Assembly (NCBI GenBank): GCA_021790935.1
Contig: JAJYFL010000001.1
Coordinates: 62,001-126,000 of the forward strand
DNA length: 64,000 bases
Source of the DNA: a bacterium
Lineage (GTDB): Bacteria; Vulcanimicrobiota; Vulcanimicrobiia; Vulcanimicrobiales; Vulcanimicrobiaceae
Direction: 5' to 3'
The first letter of the stretch is position 1. Each line of letters begins with the position of its first letter. Shown here in pieces: positions 9,165 through 17,426 of this stretch. The notes below the pieces were generated by a model. The model saw only the letters and a program-made list of their open reading frames with translations. It ran no database searches and had not been told where the DNA came from. Made by a program: the position numbers and the translations under genes.

Positions 9165-10378
9165 CAGCCTGCAAGTTCCAGAAGCGCGCCGGCCATTGCG
9201 TCGGCGGCTCCGACGTGTTCGGCATAGAGCGCTCCAAGCGCCTCCGCGGTGCGTGCCAACCACGCGCGATCGACGTAGCGGTCCAATGCGACGCGCGCGA
9301 CGCGCCCCGGCGTGAGCGTTCCGTGCAGTTCGTGGACCAGCATCTCGCCCGCATCGATGTTCGGCTGCGTGTGATACCGGTGCCGGCGCGCCACGGCCAG
9401 GACCGCCGCTCGTTTGAGAGGCGCGCCGACGAGCGGCAGGCGGTTCAGATAGGTGAGCGGTCCGTTGATGGCAATCTCCTCGGGAATGTTGAGCGGCGTA
9501 ACCGCCACCGTGGGCTTCCCGAGGGCGGCGAGCTCGATCACCTTGGTGCCCGGGAGCGTGACCGTCAAGCGCGCGACGGCTGCAGCGGCCAGCGCGTCGC
9601 GCACGATCGGAAAACGCGCGCGCCCGTCGAGCGTCGCGAGGAAAGCGCCGCCCCTCTCTTCCACCATCGCACCTCGTTGGGCGAAGATGCGCGGATGCCC
9701 GCCTCGATCCACCGCGTCGCGCACGGCCTCCAGCGACGTAAAGGGCGAGATGCCGAAGGCGATCGGCAACGACGGGTCTTCGGCGCGCATACGAAGAGCG
9801 ACCGTGAAGAAGAATGGAACGAGGTGCTCGATTTCGTAGCGCCGCGAGCCGGGCATGAAGAGCACGCCGTCGAGCGGAGCGCCCTCGCCGGGCGAATTGG
9901 CGGCCTCCAGAAGTGCGCCGTCGATGACGAGATTACCGACGCGCCGGATGCGTTCGGCCGGCGTTCCCCACGCCAACAGTTGAGCGTCGTTGGCCGCGTC
10001 GACCGAAAACGCGCGCGCGAATCTGCGCGCGTAGCGCCGCCGCGAAAACTTATACGTCGTCGCGGCGCCGCCCAAACGCGCGTGCAGCCGAACCGCATGC
10101 ATCAAGTCGCCGCCCAGATACTGCACCACGTCGACGCTCGCGGGCAGCCCCTCCACGCGCCCTCCGAGCGCGACCTTCACGTATTCCTTTGGTTCGTAGA
10201 CGCGAGCGGCGGGGAAGAGCGCGCGCGCCACCGCGGCCTCGGAACCGGTCGCGTAGTCGTCGGGAACGCAGAACAGGTGAACCTCGGTCGCCGGAGCGCG
10301 GGCGTAGAGCCGGCGCAGGAGCGGCCGAAGCCAGCCGGCCGTCTCGCCCGGTCCGTTGACCGTCAGCGCGATGCGCAC
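9164..10378 (-). CDS. LpxB-like lipid-A-disaccharide synthase-related protein
   Basis: A 404 aa GT-B type protein. The start MRIALTVNGPGETAGWLRPL carries the NGPGE motif of the LpxB-related family. A C-terminal segment with LTVTLPGTKVIELAALGKP and TPLNIPEEIAINGP resembles the UDP-sugar site of lipid A disaccharide synthase, in which PGT is followed by a hydrophobic helix. True LpxB joins UDP-diacylglucosamine to lipid X on the inner face of the cytoplasmic membrane. No other lpx gene is in the window, so whether this is the real LpxB or a related glycosyltransferase cannot be settled. It lies 9 bases downstream of the rfaE2 gene. Confidence 0.7.
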   Translation of the reverse strand: MRIALTVNGPGETAGWLRPLLRRLYARAPATEVHLFCVPDDYATGSEAAVARALFPAARVYEPKEYVKVALGGRVEGLPASVDVVQYLGGDLMHAVRLHARLGGAATTYKFSRRRYARRFARAFSVDAANDAQLLAWGTPAERIRRVGNLVIDGALLEAANSPGEGAPLDGVLFMPGSRRYEIEHLVPFFFTVALRMRAEDPSLPIAFGISPFTSLEAVRDAVDRGGHPRIFAQRGAMVEERGGAFLATLDGRARFPIVRDALAAAAVARLTVTLPGTKVIELAALGKPTVAVTPLNIPEEIAINGPLTYLNRLPLVGAPLKRAAVLAVARRHRYHTQPNIDAGEMLVHELHGTLTPGRVARVALDRYVDRAWLARTAEALGALYAEHVGAADAMAGALLELAG

Positions 10379-10387
10379 GGGCGTGGA

Positions 10388-10897
10388 CTACGCATAGAGC
10401 GCGAGGATGCGCGCGATCGTATCGGTCGTGCTCGCACCCTCGAGGTGCGGTGCGAGCGCGATCGTGCCGCCGTACCGCAGCACCACGTCGCGCTCTGGTA
10501 ACTCCTCTTCTCGGTACTGCGCGCTCTTCACGTGCACGTCGGGCCGAATGCGTTCCAAAAGCACTTCGGGCGTGCGTTCCGCGAAGCCGACGACGACGTC
10601 GACGCTGCGCAGTGCGGTTAGGATACGCGCGCGTTGGTCGAAAGGAACGATAGGCCGCTCCGCGCCTTTGAGCGCGCGCACCGATGCGTCGGCGTTCAGA
10701 CCCACCACCAGCGCGTCGCCGCACGCCCGCGCCCATGCCAGATACGCAACGTGACCGGCGTGCAGCACGTCGAAGCAGCCGTTTGTGAATACGACGCGTT
10801 TGCCCGCGGAGCGCAGCGCTTCGCGCCACGCGGATGCGGCCGCCGCGTCGAGTACGCGGCCGAAATAGGCGGCGCCGCCGCGCTCGTCTTCGAGCAT
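10388..10897 (-). CDS. rfaE2: D-glycero-beta-D-manno-heptose 1-phosphate adenylyltransferase (HldE C-domain, stand-alone)
   Basis: Transfers AMP from ATP to heptose 1-phosphate, giving ADP-heptose. The 169 aa protein matches the nucleotidyltransferase half of E. coli HldE. VVFTNGCFDVLHAGHVAYL contains the HxGH nucleotide-binding site, and VKSAQYREEELPE and GGTIALAPHLEGASTTDTI are family-typical. I start it at ATG 10897, one base after the rfaE1 stop. It is thus encoded separately but next to its kinase partner, in pathway order. A longer frame to 11053 reads through the kinase gene and is rejected. Confidence 0.93.
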   Translation of the reverse strand: MLEDERGGAAYFGRVLDAAAASAWREALRSAGKRVVFTNGCFDVLHAGHVAYLAWARACGDALVVGLNADASVRALKGAERPIVPFDQRARILTALRSVDVVVGFAERTPEVLLERIRPDVHVKSAQYREEELPERDVVLRYGGTIALAPHLEGASTTDTIARILALYA

Positions 10898-10898
10898 C

Positions 10899-11909
10899 TT
10901 AGGACTGCGTCTCCGAGGCGAGCAGCATCCCGCGCTCGACCAGCGCCAGGATCTCCTCGGCGGATGCCGTTGCCGTGCCGAGCTTTTCGACGACGGCGCC
11001 GGCGGCAAAATTGGCCAACTGCATTGCGATCTCGATACGCGCTCCGGCGGCAAGCGCCAGCGCGAGCACGGCGATGACGGTATCGCCCGCGCCGCTCACG
11101 TCGAAAACCGTGCGGGCGACCGACGGGATCTGCAGGCGCTCGCCGTCGCGGCCGAGGAGCGCCATTCCGGCTTCGCCTCGCGTGATCACGACGTAGCGGC
11201 ATCCCAGCGTCTGCAGCAAGAACTTGCCCACTCGTTCCAGCGACGCCTCGTCAACGAGCGCCGTGCCGCCGGCAACCGCGGCCTCCTGCGCGTTGGGCGC
11301 GACGCACGTAACGCCCGCAAAGAGCGCCAGGTTTTGCGGTTTCGGGTCGGCCAGCACGATGGGGCAGAGCAGCGCCGCTTCGACGATATCGCGCGAGAGC
11401 AACCCCTTCGCGTAATCGCTCAATATGACGGCGTCGGCATCGCGCGCCCGTTCGCGCACCATGGCGCAGAGCCGTTCGCGGTCGCTCGGCTGCAGCGGCG
11501 CGGTAGACTCCCAGTCGGCGCGCACCACCTGCTGATTGTGCGCGACCACGCGCGTCTTGCGCGTGGTCGGCCGGTCGGCGACCGCCAGCAGACCGTCGCG
11601 GGCGACGTGTTCGCGTTCGAGCAGATCCGAAACGAAGTGCGCGAACGGATCGGTGCCGATCGCCGATACGAACGCAACCTCGGCCCCCAGCGCGCGCAAG
11701 TTATTGGCGACGTTACCCGCCCCGCCGAGCGTGAACGAGTGATTGCTCACCGCGACCACCGGAACCGGTGCCTCCGGCGAGATGCGCGCTACGGTTCCCC
11801 AGATCCACTCGTCGACCATCACGTCGCCGACCACCAAGACCCGGCGACCGCGCATCCGTGCGAAGAGCGTTCGTGCGTCGGGCGGCGCGAGGAGTTGCGT
11901 CTGCCTCAT
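10899..11909 (-). CDS. rfaE1: D-glycero-beta-D-manno-heptose-7-phosphate kinase (HldE N-domain, stand-alone)
   Basis: A PfkB/ribokinase-fold kinase of 336 aa that phosphorylates heptose 7-phosphate at C1. VLVVGDVMVDEWIWGTVARI and the GGAGNVANNLRALGA loop form the sugar site. FDVSGAGDTVIAVLALALAA is the PfkB signature with the catalytic Asp. The start at ATG 11909 lies 4 bases beyond the gmhA stop. With gmhA and rfaE2 it supplies three of the steps from sedoheptulose 7-phosphate to ADP-heptose. The phosphatase GmhB and the epimerase HldD are not in this window. Confidence 0.94.
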   Translation of the reverse strand: MRQTQLLAPPDARTLFARMRGRRVLVVGDVMVDEWIWGTVARISPEAPVPVVAVSNHSFTLGGAGNVANNLRALGAEVAFVSAIGTDPFAHFVSDLLEREHVARDGLLAVADRPTTRKTRVVAHNQQVVRADWESTAPLQPSDRERLCAMVRERARDADAVILSDYAKGLLSRDIVEAALLCPIVLADPKPQNLALFAGVTCVAPNAQEAAVAGGTALVDEASLERVGKFLLQTLGCRYVVITRGEAGMALLGRDGERLQIPSVARTVFDVSGAGDTVIAVLALALAAGARIEIAMQLANFAAGAVVEKLGTATASAEEILALVERGMLLASETQS

Positions 11910-11913
11910 GCGC

Positions 11914-12507
11914 TCAGAACTCGAAGACGATCCGCTGCTCGACCAAATCGCAGACGACGTGGGCAAACGTTTGATGGACCTCCTGCACGAGCGCCGAATA
12001 GCCGTTGGGACCGATCAATGCAAAGTCGGCGGCGCCGGCGGCCGGACCGCCGCCGTTGCCGGTAAACGCGACGGTGACGGCGCCGCGCTTGCGGGCTTCC
12101 TGCAGCGCGAGCACGATGTTCTTCGAGGTGCCGCTGGTCGTCATGCCGACGACGACGTCGCCCGCGCGCGCGAACGCTTCGATCTGGCGGACGAATACTG
12201 CATCGTAACCGAAATCGTTGCCGATCGCGGTAAGGGTCGATGTATTAACGGAGAGCGCCTCGCTGTACAGGCCCGGACGGTCGCGCAGGAAGCGTCCGCT
12301 CAACTCCGCTGCCATGTGCTGCGCCTCGGCCGCGCTGCCGCCGTTGCCCATCCAGAGGATCTTGTTGCCGCGGCGCAGCGCCTTGACCATCGCATCCGCG
12401 ATCGCCTCGACTTGCTCGCGGTAATGCGGTGCGTCGTAGATGCCGCGCCGGTCCGCCATCAGCTCGTCGAAACCCCGTCTGCCCTTGACGTCTACGGTTC
12501 GATCCAA
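11914..12507 (-). CDS. gmhA: Sedoheptulose-7-phosphate isomerase
   Basis: The first enzyme of ADP-heptose synthesis, converting sedoheptulose 7-phosphate to heptose 7-phosphate. The 197 aa SIS-domain protein carries ILWMGNGGSAAEAQHMAAEL, the phosphosugar loop, then TTSGTSKNIVLALQEAR and VQEVHQTFAHVVCDLVE with the metal or catalytic His. It overlaps the accB end by 16 bases if it begins at 12507; an internal ATG at 12459 would remove the overlap. Directly followed by rfaE1 and rfaE2, which confirms the pathway. Confidence 0.93.
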   Translation of the reverse strand: MDRTVDVKGRRGFDELMADRRGIYDAPHYREQVEAIADAMVKALRRGNKILWMGNGGSAAEAQHMAAELSGRFLRDRPGLYSEALSVNTSTLTAIGNDFGYDAVFVRQIEAFARAGDVVVGMTTSGTSKNIVLALQEARKRGAVTVAFTGNGGGPAAGAADFALIGPNGYSALVQEVHQTFAHVVCDLVEQRIVFEF

Positions 12508-12929
12508 AACATCTCCTGACCGAGCGATACCAATTCGCCGTTCTCTGGAATGATGCGGGTCACCACGCCGGCGTAATCGCTCGTGATCTCGTTAAAGAGC
12601 TTCATGGCTTCGAGGACGCACAGCACGTCGCCGATCTCCACGCGGTCGCCGACCGTAACGAAGGGCTCGGCGTCGGGAGAGGAAGACCGATAAAAGACAC
12701 CGACCAGCGGAGCGGTCACCCGCTTGGCGCTCCCCGGCGCTACTGCCGGAACGCCGGGGACGGCCGGGGCTGCAGGCGCAGCGGATACGACCGGTACTGC
12801 AGCCGCGGCTGCGCCGGGCTCGCGCCGCACCAATTCGTAGGTTCGGTCGCCAACCGTCACCTTCAAAGCGTCGAGGTCGTGCGCGTGCATGATCTCGAGC
12901 AACCGTTCGAGCGTCTCGATCTCTTCCAT
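12492..12929 (-). CDS. accB: Biotin carboxyl carrier protein of acetyl-CoA carboxylase
   Basis: Carries biotin between the biotin carboxylase and carboxyltransferase of acetyl-CoA carboxylase, the first step of fatty acid synthesis. The protein is 145 aa: a short N-terminal helical part, an Ala/Pro-rich flexible linker (about 38-68), then the biotinyl domain with VLEAMKLFNEITSDYAG, biotinylated at Lys110. The ATG shares one base with the hisS stop. A GTG one codon upstream is possible. No accC follows; gmhA does, so accB has been drawn into the surface-glycan operon. Confidence 0.95.
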   Translation of the reverse strand: MEEIETLERLLEIMHAHDLDALKVTVGDRTYELVRREPGAAAAAVPVVSAAPAAPAVPGVPAVAPGSAKRVTAPLVGVFYRSSSPDAEPFVTVGDRVEIGDVLCVLEAMKLFNEITSDYAGVVTRIIPENGELVSLGQEMFWIEP

Positions 12930-14203
12930 CACCGTCCCTCTTCCACAACGGACGCCGCGCGCTCTTCCACGGAGCCGAGGGGCCACCGCTCGTCGCGGCG
13001 CCGTTCGAGATCCCGTAAGATGATCTCGCCGGCGGCCAGCTCGTCGCTGCCCAAAATGAGCGCGTAACGCGCGTGATTGCGGTCCGCCAGCTTCAAGTGC
13101 GCGAGCAACTTGCGATCTTCGTAGTCCGCGAAGACCGGCGATCGCACCGCGCCGCGCAACCGGGCCACGAGCGGAACCAGGGTGGCCCGCGCATCCGCGC
13201 CGAGCGCGATGGCCTGAATGCCGTCGCGGCCGCCCTCTCCCGTGAAACCCATCGCTTCGAGGATCATCAGAAAACGTTCGAGCCCCAGGGCGAAGCCGAC
13301 GCTCGGCACGTCGGGGCCGCCCAGCGACTTCACCAGGTTGTCGTACCGTCCGCCGGCGCAGACCGTACTCTGCGCGCCTAGCGCATCCGAAACGAACTCG
13401 AAGACCGTGCGCGTGTAGTAATCCAGGCCGCGCACGATGCGTGGATCGACGGCGTACGGGATGCCCATCGCATCCAGATACCCGCAGACCCGCGCGAAGT
13501 GCGCGCGGCACGCATCGCACAGCACGTCCGCGAAGCTCGGAGCCGAATCGAGAAACGGCCGGTCCTCGGGCGCCTTGCTATCGAGCAACCGCAACGGATT
13601 GCGTTCCAAACGGCGCTGCGAGTCCTCGCTCAGTTCGCTGCGGTGGGGGCGGAAGTGCGCGAGCAGCGCCTCCCGGTAACGCGGACGGCAGGCCTCGTCG
13701 CCGATGGAGTTGAGGTGCAGCGCGACGCCGGCCATGCCGTAGGACTGCATCAACTCCCAGGCTAACGCGATCACCTCGACGTCGGCCTCCGGGCCGCCGA
13801 AGCCGGCGCATTCGATTCCGAATTGATGTGACTGGCGGTAGCGCCCTTTCTGCGGCCGTTCGTAACGAAAGATCGGCCCGATGTAGTAGAGGCGCTGCGG
13901 GCCTTGGGAGAAGAGCCCGTGCTGCATAGCGGCGCGCACGACCGGAGCGGTCCACTCGGGTCTCAGCGTCATGCTGCGGCCGCCGCGGTCCACAAAGGTG
14001 TACATCTCTTTCTCGACGATGTCGGTCGTCTCGCCGACGCCGCGCACGAAGAGCTCGGTCGCTTCGAAGACCGGCGTGCGAATCTCCCCATATCCGTAGC
14101 GGCGCGCCAAACGGTGGATGCGCGCCTCGAGCTCCTGCCAGCGCGCGGTGGCCGGCGGCATAAGGTCGGCCGTTCCGCGCGGGGCCGCGATCGTGGATGC
14201 CAT
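12929..14203 (-). CDS. hisS: Histidyl-tRNA synthetase
   Basis: Class II synthetase of 424 aa charging tRNA-His. TLRPEWTAPVVRAAMQHGL and IFRYERPQKGRYRQSHQFG hold motif 2, RGLDYYTRTVFEF is the HisA histidine-binding loop, and GFALGLERFLMIL is motif 3. The C-terminal 90 residues form the anticodon domain. An AGGAGC about 6 bases before ATG 14203 fixes the start; longer frames upstream run through the intergenic region. It appears to head the long minus-strand operon that continues through accB and the heptose genes to the GH92 gene, and it is divergent from the membrane protein gene at 14280. Confidence 0.95.
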   Translation of the reverse strand: MASTIAAPRGTADLMPPATARWQELEARIHRLARRYGYGEIRTPVFEATELFVRGVGETTDIVEKEMYTFVDRGGRSMTLRPEWTAPVVRAAMQHGLFSQGPQRLYYIGPIFRYERPQKGRYRQSHQFGIECAGFGGPEADVEVIALAWELMQSYGMAGVALHLNSIGDEACRPRYREALLAHFRPHRSELSEDSQRRLERNPLRLLDSKAPEDRPFLDSAPSFADVLCDACRAHFARVCGYLDAMGIPYAVDPRIVRGLDYYTRTVFEFVSDALGAQSTVCAGGRYDNLVKSLGGPDVPSVGFALGLERFLMILEAMGFTGEGGRDGIQAIALGADARATLVPLVARLRGAVRSPVFADYEDRKLLAHLKLADRNHARYALILGSDELAAGEIILRDLERRRDERWPLGSVEERAASVVEEGR

Positions 14204-14279
14204 GGCCTGCTCCTGTTCGCAGGCTTGCAGGCTCCCCCTGCGGGGTTGCCGGCGCGGCGCCCCGTCGTGAACGCCTTGC

Positions 14280-15443
14280 GTGCGTATGCGGCCGGTCGCC
14301 ATCGCGGTCGTCGCGGCGATGGCCCTGGCACCGGCAACGGCGGTCCAAACCACGGTCGCCGCCGCCGCGGGAACGCTCTTCGAAAGCGTGCCGTTCGTGC
14401 TCGCCGGCCTGGCGCTGGCAGCGGCCTCGGCCCGCTGGGCAACTCGCACCGTGCCGTACCTCGGATGCGGCTGCGGAACGGGTCCGTCGGCCCGCTCGCT
14501 CCCAGCGGCGCTGGCGACGTGGCTGCTCTTCGGGCCGCTCGTCGCGGCGGCGCGGCTTGCGGCCGCGGTCGCGGCCGCCTGGCTGCTGGCGCGTCGCGCA
14601 CCCCGCTGCTGCAGCCACGGCGAGCACGCTTCAGAACCAGGCGAGCATTCGGCGCTCGCCCAACTGCAGTCGATCGCGCCGCTGGCGATCGTGGGAGGCG
14701 CGGTTGCGCCCGCGTTCGTCGCTTTCGCGGGGCTCGCGCACGTGCCGCCGCCGGTTGCCTTTGCCGCCGGCGCGCTTGCCGGCTTCGCAATCGCGCCTTG
14801 CGCGCTCGGCGCGGCGGGTCTGGGCGCCTGCTTGCGGAGCGCGGCACCTGCGGCGGCGCTCGGCTTTCTCTGCGTAGCCGGGATCGCCGACTTGCGCGCG
14901 TTCGTGCGCCCGCGGGCGCGCCCCGAGATGCACGACGCCGTGGCCTACGCGCTGCTCGCGGCCGGATGCGCTTTCGTGGCATGGCGGGGCGGCGACACCC
15001 TCGTGCATCCGCGCTTCGCGCTCCCGCTCTGGGGCTCCGCAGTTACCTTCTCGTGGCTTGCCTGGCGCCGGCGCTTCGAGCAGGCGCCACCGCTGCGCTG
15101 GGGACCGGCAATGATGCTGGTGACGGCGGTACTCGGCGCGCCGGCGCCGCAGTATCACGCGACGCAGACGACGCTCGCGCGAGCCTTTGCCGGGGAGCAC
15201 GTCGATTTTACGGGTGTGGTCACGCGCACGCTCGGCGCGACCGCCCTGGTGCGCTTCGCGATTACGTGCTGCCGCGCGGACGCTGCGCCGGTCGTGCTGC
15301 GCCTGCAGCGCGGCTTACCCGATCGCGCCGGGCCCTGGGTGCGAGCGCGAGGCGTTATCGTGCAGACGCCGGCGGGCCTGCGCCTGCGCGTCGACCGTTA
15401 CCGGACGATTCCCGCGCCTGCCGATCCCTTCGTATATCGCTGA
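14280..15443 (+). CDS. Membrane protein: YraQ-like permease region fused to a YcgQ-like (DUF1980) domain
   Basis: A 387 aa protein with several hydrophobic helices and a soluble tail. FESVPFVLAGLALAAASA followed by VPYLGCGCGTGPSAR resembles the PxCxCGxxP core of the YraQ/YcgR permease family, with Cys63 and Cys65 in place. A second weaker copy is IAPCALGAAGLGACL. A Cys/His-rich loop, CCSHGEHASEPGEH, lies between helices. The C-terminal part carries VRFAITCCRADAAPVVLRL followed by WVRARGVI, closely matching the RFxxxCCxADAxP signature of the TIGR03943/YcgQ family (Cys330-Cys331 here). In Bacillus these are two separate proteins, so a fusion is likely. Function is unknown in the family; the Cys and His suggest metal handling. 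GTG 14280 or ATG 14286 could be the start. Confidence 0.65.
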   Translation: MRMRPVAIAVVAAMALAPATAVQTTVAAAAGTLFESVPFVLAGLALAAASARWATRTVPYLGCGCGTGPSARSLPAALATWLLFGPLVAAARLAAAVAAAWLLARRAPRCCSHGEHASEPGEHSALAQLQSIAPLAIVGGAVAPAFVAFAGLAHVPPPVAFAAGALAGFAIAPCALGAAGLGACLRSAAPAAALGFLCVAGIADLRAFVRPRARPEMHDAVAYALLAAGCAFVAWRGGDTLVHPRFALPLWGSAVTFSWLAWRRRFEQAPPLRWGPAMMLVTAVLGAPAPQYHATQTTLARAFAGEHVDFTGVVTRTLGATALVRFAITCCRADAAPVVLRLQRGLPDRAGPWVRARGVIVQTPAGLRLRVDRYRTIPAPADPFVYR

Positions 15444-15457
15444 GCTTCATAGCCTTC

Positions 15458-15853
15458 TTAGAGATCGCGGTGGCGCGGTTCGAGCAGCTCGATGGGAATA
15501 CCGTTCGGGTCTTCGACGAAAGCGATCGCGCGCGTGCCGCCGGGGGATTTGTAGGGTTCCTTGAGGACCGTTACGCCCTTGGCTTTGAGCGCGGCGACGT
15601 AGGCATCGAGATCGCCGTCGGCTTCGATGGCGAGGTGCTCGTAACGATTGCCGAGTTCGTACGGCGGATGGGCTTCCAGATCGCACACCAACTCAACGTA
15701 CGCGTTCCAATCGCTGCCGACGAACGCCATGTCGGCGTTGCCCGGATAGTGATACGGTCCGTCCAGCAAGCGTAACCCGAGTTTCTCGGTGTAAAAATCG
15801 ACCGACTCCTGCATGTCGTTGACGAATATCGAGGTGTGTAAAAAACGCGGCAT
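15458..15853 (-). CDS. VOC family protein, glyoxalase I-like
   Basis: A 131 aa protein with two beta-alpha-beta-beta-beta modules of the vicinal oxygen chelate fold. FLHTSIFVNDMQESVDFYTE begins the first module. The four metal-ligand positions of glyoxalase I are filled: His6, Glu54, His73 and Glu122 (GIPIELLEP). It probably binds Ni or Zn and isomerises a methylglyoxal-thiol adduct to a lactoylthiol, though other VOC activities share these ligands. It lies 10 bases downstream of purH and ends 14 bases from the convergent membrane protein gene. Confidence 0.8.
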   Translation of the reverse strand: MPRFLHTSIFVNDMQESVDFYTEKLGLRLLDGPYHYPGNADMAFVGSDWNAYVELVCDLEAHPPYELGNRYEHLAIEADGDLDAYVAALKAKGVTVLKEPYKSPGGTRAIAFVEDPNGIPIELLEPRHRDL

Positions 15854-15863
15854 CGACAGCCTC

Positions 15864-17426
15864 CTAGTGCAAAAAATAGCGATGTGATGCGAAGATCAGC
15901 GATACTCCCGCGCGATCTGCGGCGCCGATCACCTCCGCGTCGCGCACGGAACCTTCGGGCGCGATGATCGCCGTGCATCCCGCTGCGGCCGCAGCTTCGA
16001 GTCCGTCGGCGAACGGAAAGAAGCCGTCGCTCGCGCAGGCGGCGCCGCGCGCGCTTTCGCCGGCGCGCTTCCCGGCGATCTGCACGGCGCTCACGCGGTT
16101 GGTCTGGCCCGCGCAGATGCCGCGCGTCACGCCGTCCTTCACGACCGCAACGCCGTTGCTCTTGACGTGGCGCACGACGTCCCAAGCGAAGGCGAGGTCG
16201 TGCCATTCCTGCGCCGATGGCTGGCGACGGCTCACGACGCGCCACGACTCCGGTCGAAAGCCGGGCTCCTCTTCCTCCACGAGCACCCCCCCGAGCGCGC
16301 TGCGCACGCGCAGCTCGCGCTGCAACTCGTCCGGCAGCCCGGGGCTGTAGCGCATGATGCGAAGGTTCTTCTTGCGCGCCAGCACGGCCAGAGCGTCTTC
16401 GTCGAACTGCGGAGCGGCGACGATCTCCAGAAAAAAGCGCGCCAGCGTCTGCGCGGCCGCCACGTCGACGCGCGCGTCGACGGCGACGACGCCGCCAAAA
16501 GCCGAGACCGGGTCGGCCGCCAGCGCCTCGCCGACCGCTTTGGCCACGGTCGAGCGCTGCGCGACGCCGCACGGTACCGTATGCTTTACCACGGCGGCAC
16601 GCACGAACCGCTCGCGGCGCGAACCAAACTCCGCCCCGAGCGGGGCGCGGGAGAGCAGCCGCAGCGTCGCGTCGAGATCCAGCAGGTTGTTGTACGAAAG
16701 CGCTTTGCCGTGCAGCTGTTCGGGAAGCCGCCCGCGCCGGCTCAAATAGAAGGCCGCGCGCAACTGCGGGTTGGTGCCGTACCGTAACCGCTGCGCGAGC
16801 GGCATCGTCAAGAGCAGCGACCCCGGCAACTCGCTCGGCAAGAACTCGCCGCCGACGGCCAAATAGTGTGCGATCGCCGCGTCGTATTCTGCGGTGCGCT
16901 CGAAGGCCGCGATCGCGAAGCGGCGGCGCAAACCGGCGTCGGGCCCGCCCGCCGCGCGTGCGGTGAGGAACGCATCGTACTGCGAGGGATGGCTCAAAAC
17001 GCAGACGCGCTCGAAGTTCTTGGCGGCCGCGCGCAGCAGCGCTACGCCGCCGATGTCGATCTGTTCGATCGCCTCCGCGAGCGTCGTACCGGGCTCGGCG
17101 ACGGTGGATTCGAACGGGTATAGATTGACGACGACCGTCGAGATCGCCGGTATCGCCAGAGATAGCGCTTCCCGAACGTGCTCCGCGTTTCCACGGTCCA
17201 TCAGGATCGCGCCGAACACCTTGGGGTGCAGGGTCTTCACGCGGCCGCCGAACAGCGCGGGAAACTCCGTCAAGCGCTCGACTTCAAGCGCATCGATGCC
17301 GCGCGCGTTCAGAAACTCGCGCGTTCCGCCGGTTGCGTAGATGACGGTGCCCCGCTCGACCAGCGCCCGCGCAACCGCGTCGGCTCCGTCCTTCTCCGAA
17401 AGCGAGAAGAGCGCTGCGTCAGGCAA
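15864..17426 (-). CDS. purH: Bifunctional AICAR formyltransferase/IMP cyclohydrolase
   Basis: Catalyses the last two steps of IMP synthesis. The 520 aa protein has the N-terminal cyclohydrolase domain (ATGGTREFLNARGI, FGGRVKTLHPKVFG, NLYPFESTV, QIDIGGVALLRAAAKNF) and the C-terminal formyltransferase domain with the catalytic KHTVPCGVA and SDGFFPFADGLEAAA. The start is a choice: GTG 17444 has no ribosome site, whereas TTG 17426 is preceded by GAGGGAGAG and gives the usual family N-terminus (MPDAALFSLSEKDG). I use TTG, which overlaps the smc end by 8 bases. Confidence 0.94.
   Translation of the reverse strand: MPDAALFSLSEKDGADAVARALVERGTVIYATGGTREFLNARGIDALEVERLTEFPALFGGRVKTLHPKVFGAILMDRGNAEHVREALSLAIPAISTVVVNLYPFESTVAEPGTTLAEAIEQIDIGGVALLRAAAKNFERVCVLSHPSQYDAFLTARAAGGPDAGLRRRFAIAAFERTAEYDAAIAHYLAVGGEFLPSELPGSLLLTMPLAQRLRYGTNPQLRAAFYLSRRGRLPEQLHGKALSYNNLLDLDATLRLLSRAPLGAEFGSRRERFVRAAVVKHTVPCGVAQRSTVAKAVGEALAADPVSAFGGVVAVDARVDVAAAQTLARFFLEIVAAPQFDEDALAVLARKKNLRIMRYSPGLPDELQRELRVRSALGGVLVEEEEPGFRPESWRVVSRRQPSAQEWHDLAFAWDVVRHVKSNGVAVVKDGVTRGICAGQTNRVSAVQIAGKRAGESARGAACASDGFFPFADGLEAAAAAGCTAIIAPEGSVRDAEVIGAADRAGVSLIFASHRYFLH

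Noticed and set aside
12671-12840. Possible frameshift in the Ala/Pro-rich stretch of accB
   Set aside because: This low-complexity linker between N-terminal helix and biotinyl domain is normal for AccB, and both sides are in the same frame.
13904-15775. A 623-codon plus-strand frame covering the hisS start and the membrane protein gene
   Set aside because: Different frame from the membrane protein with clear YcgQ signature; low-complexity Arg/Ala sequence and no ribosome site.
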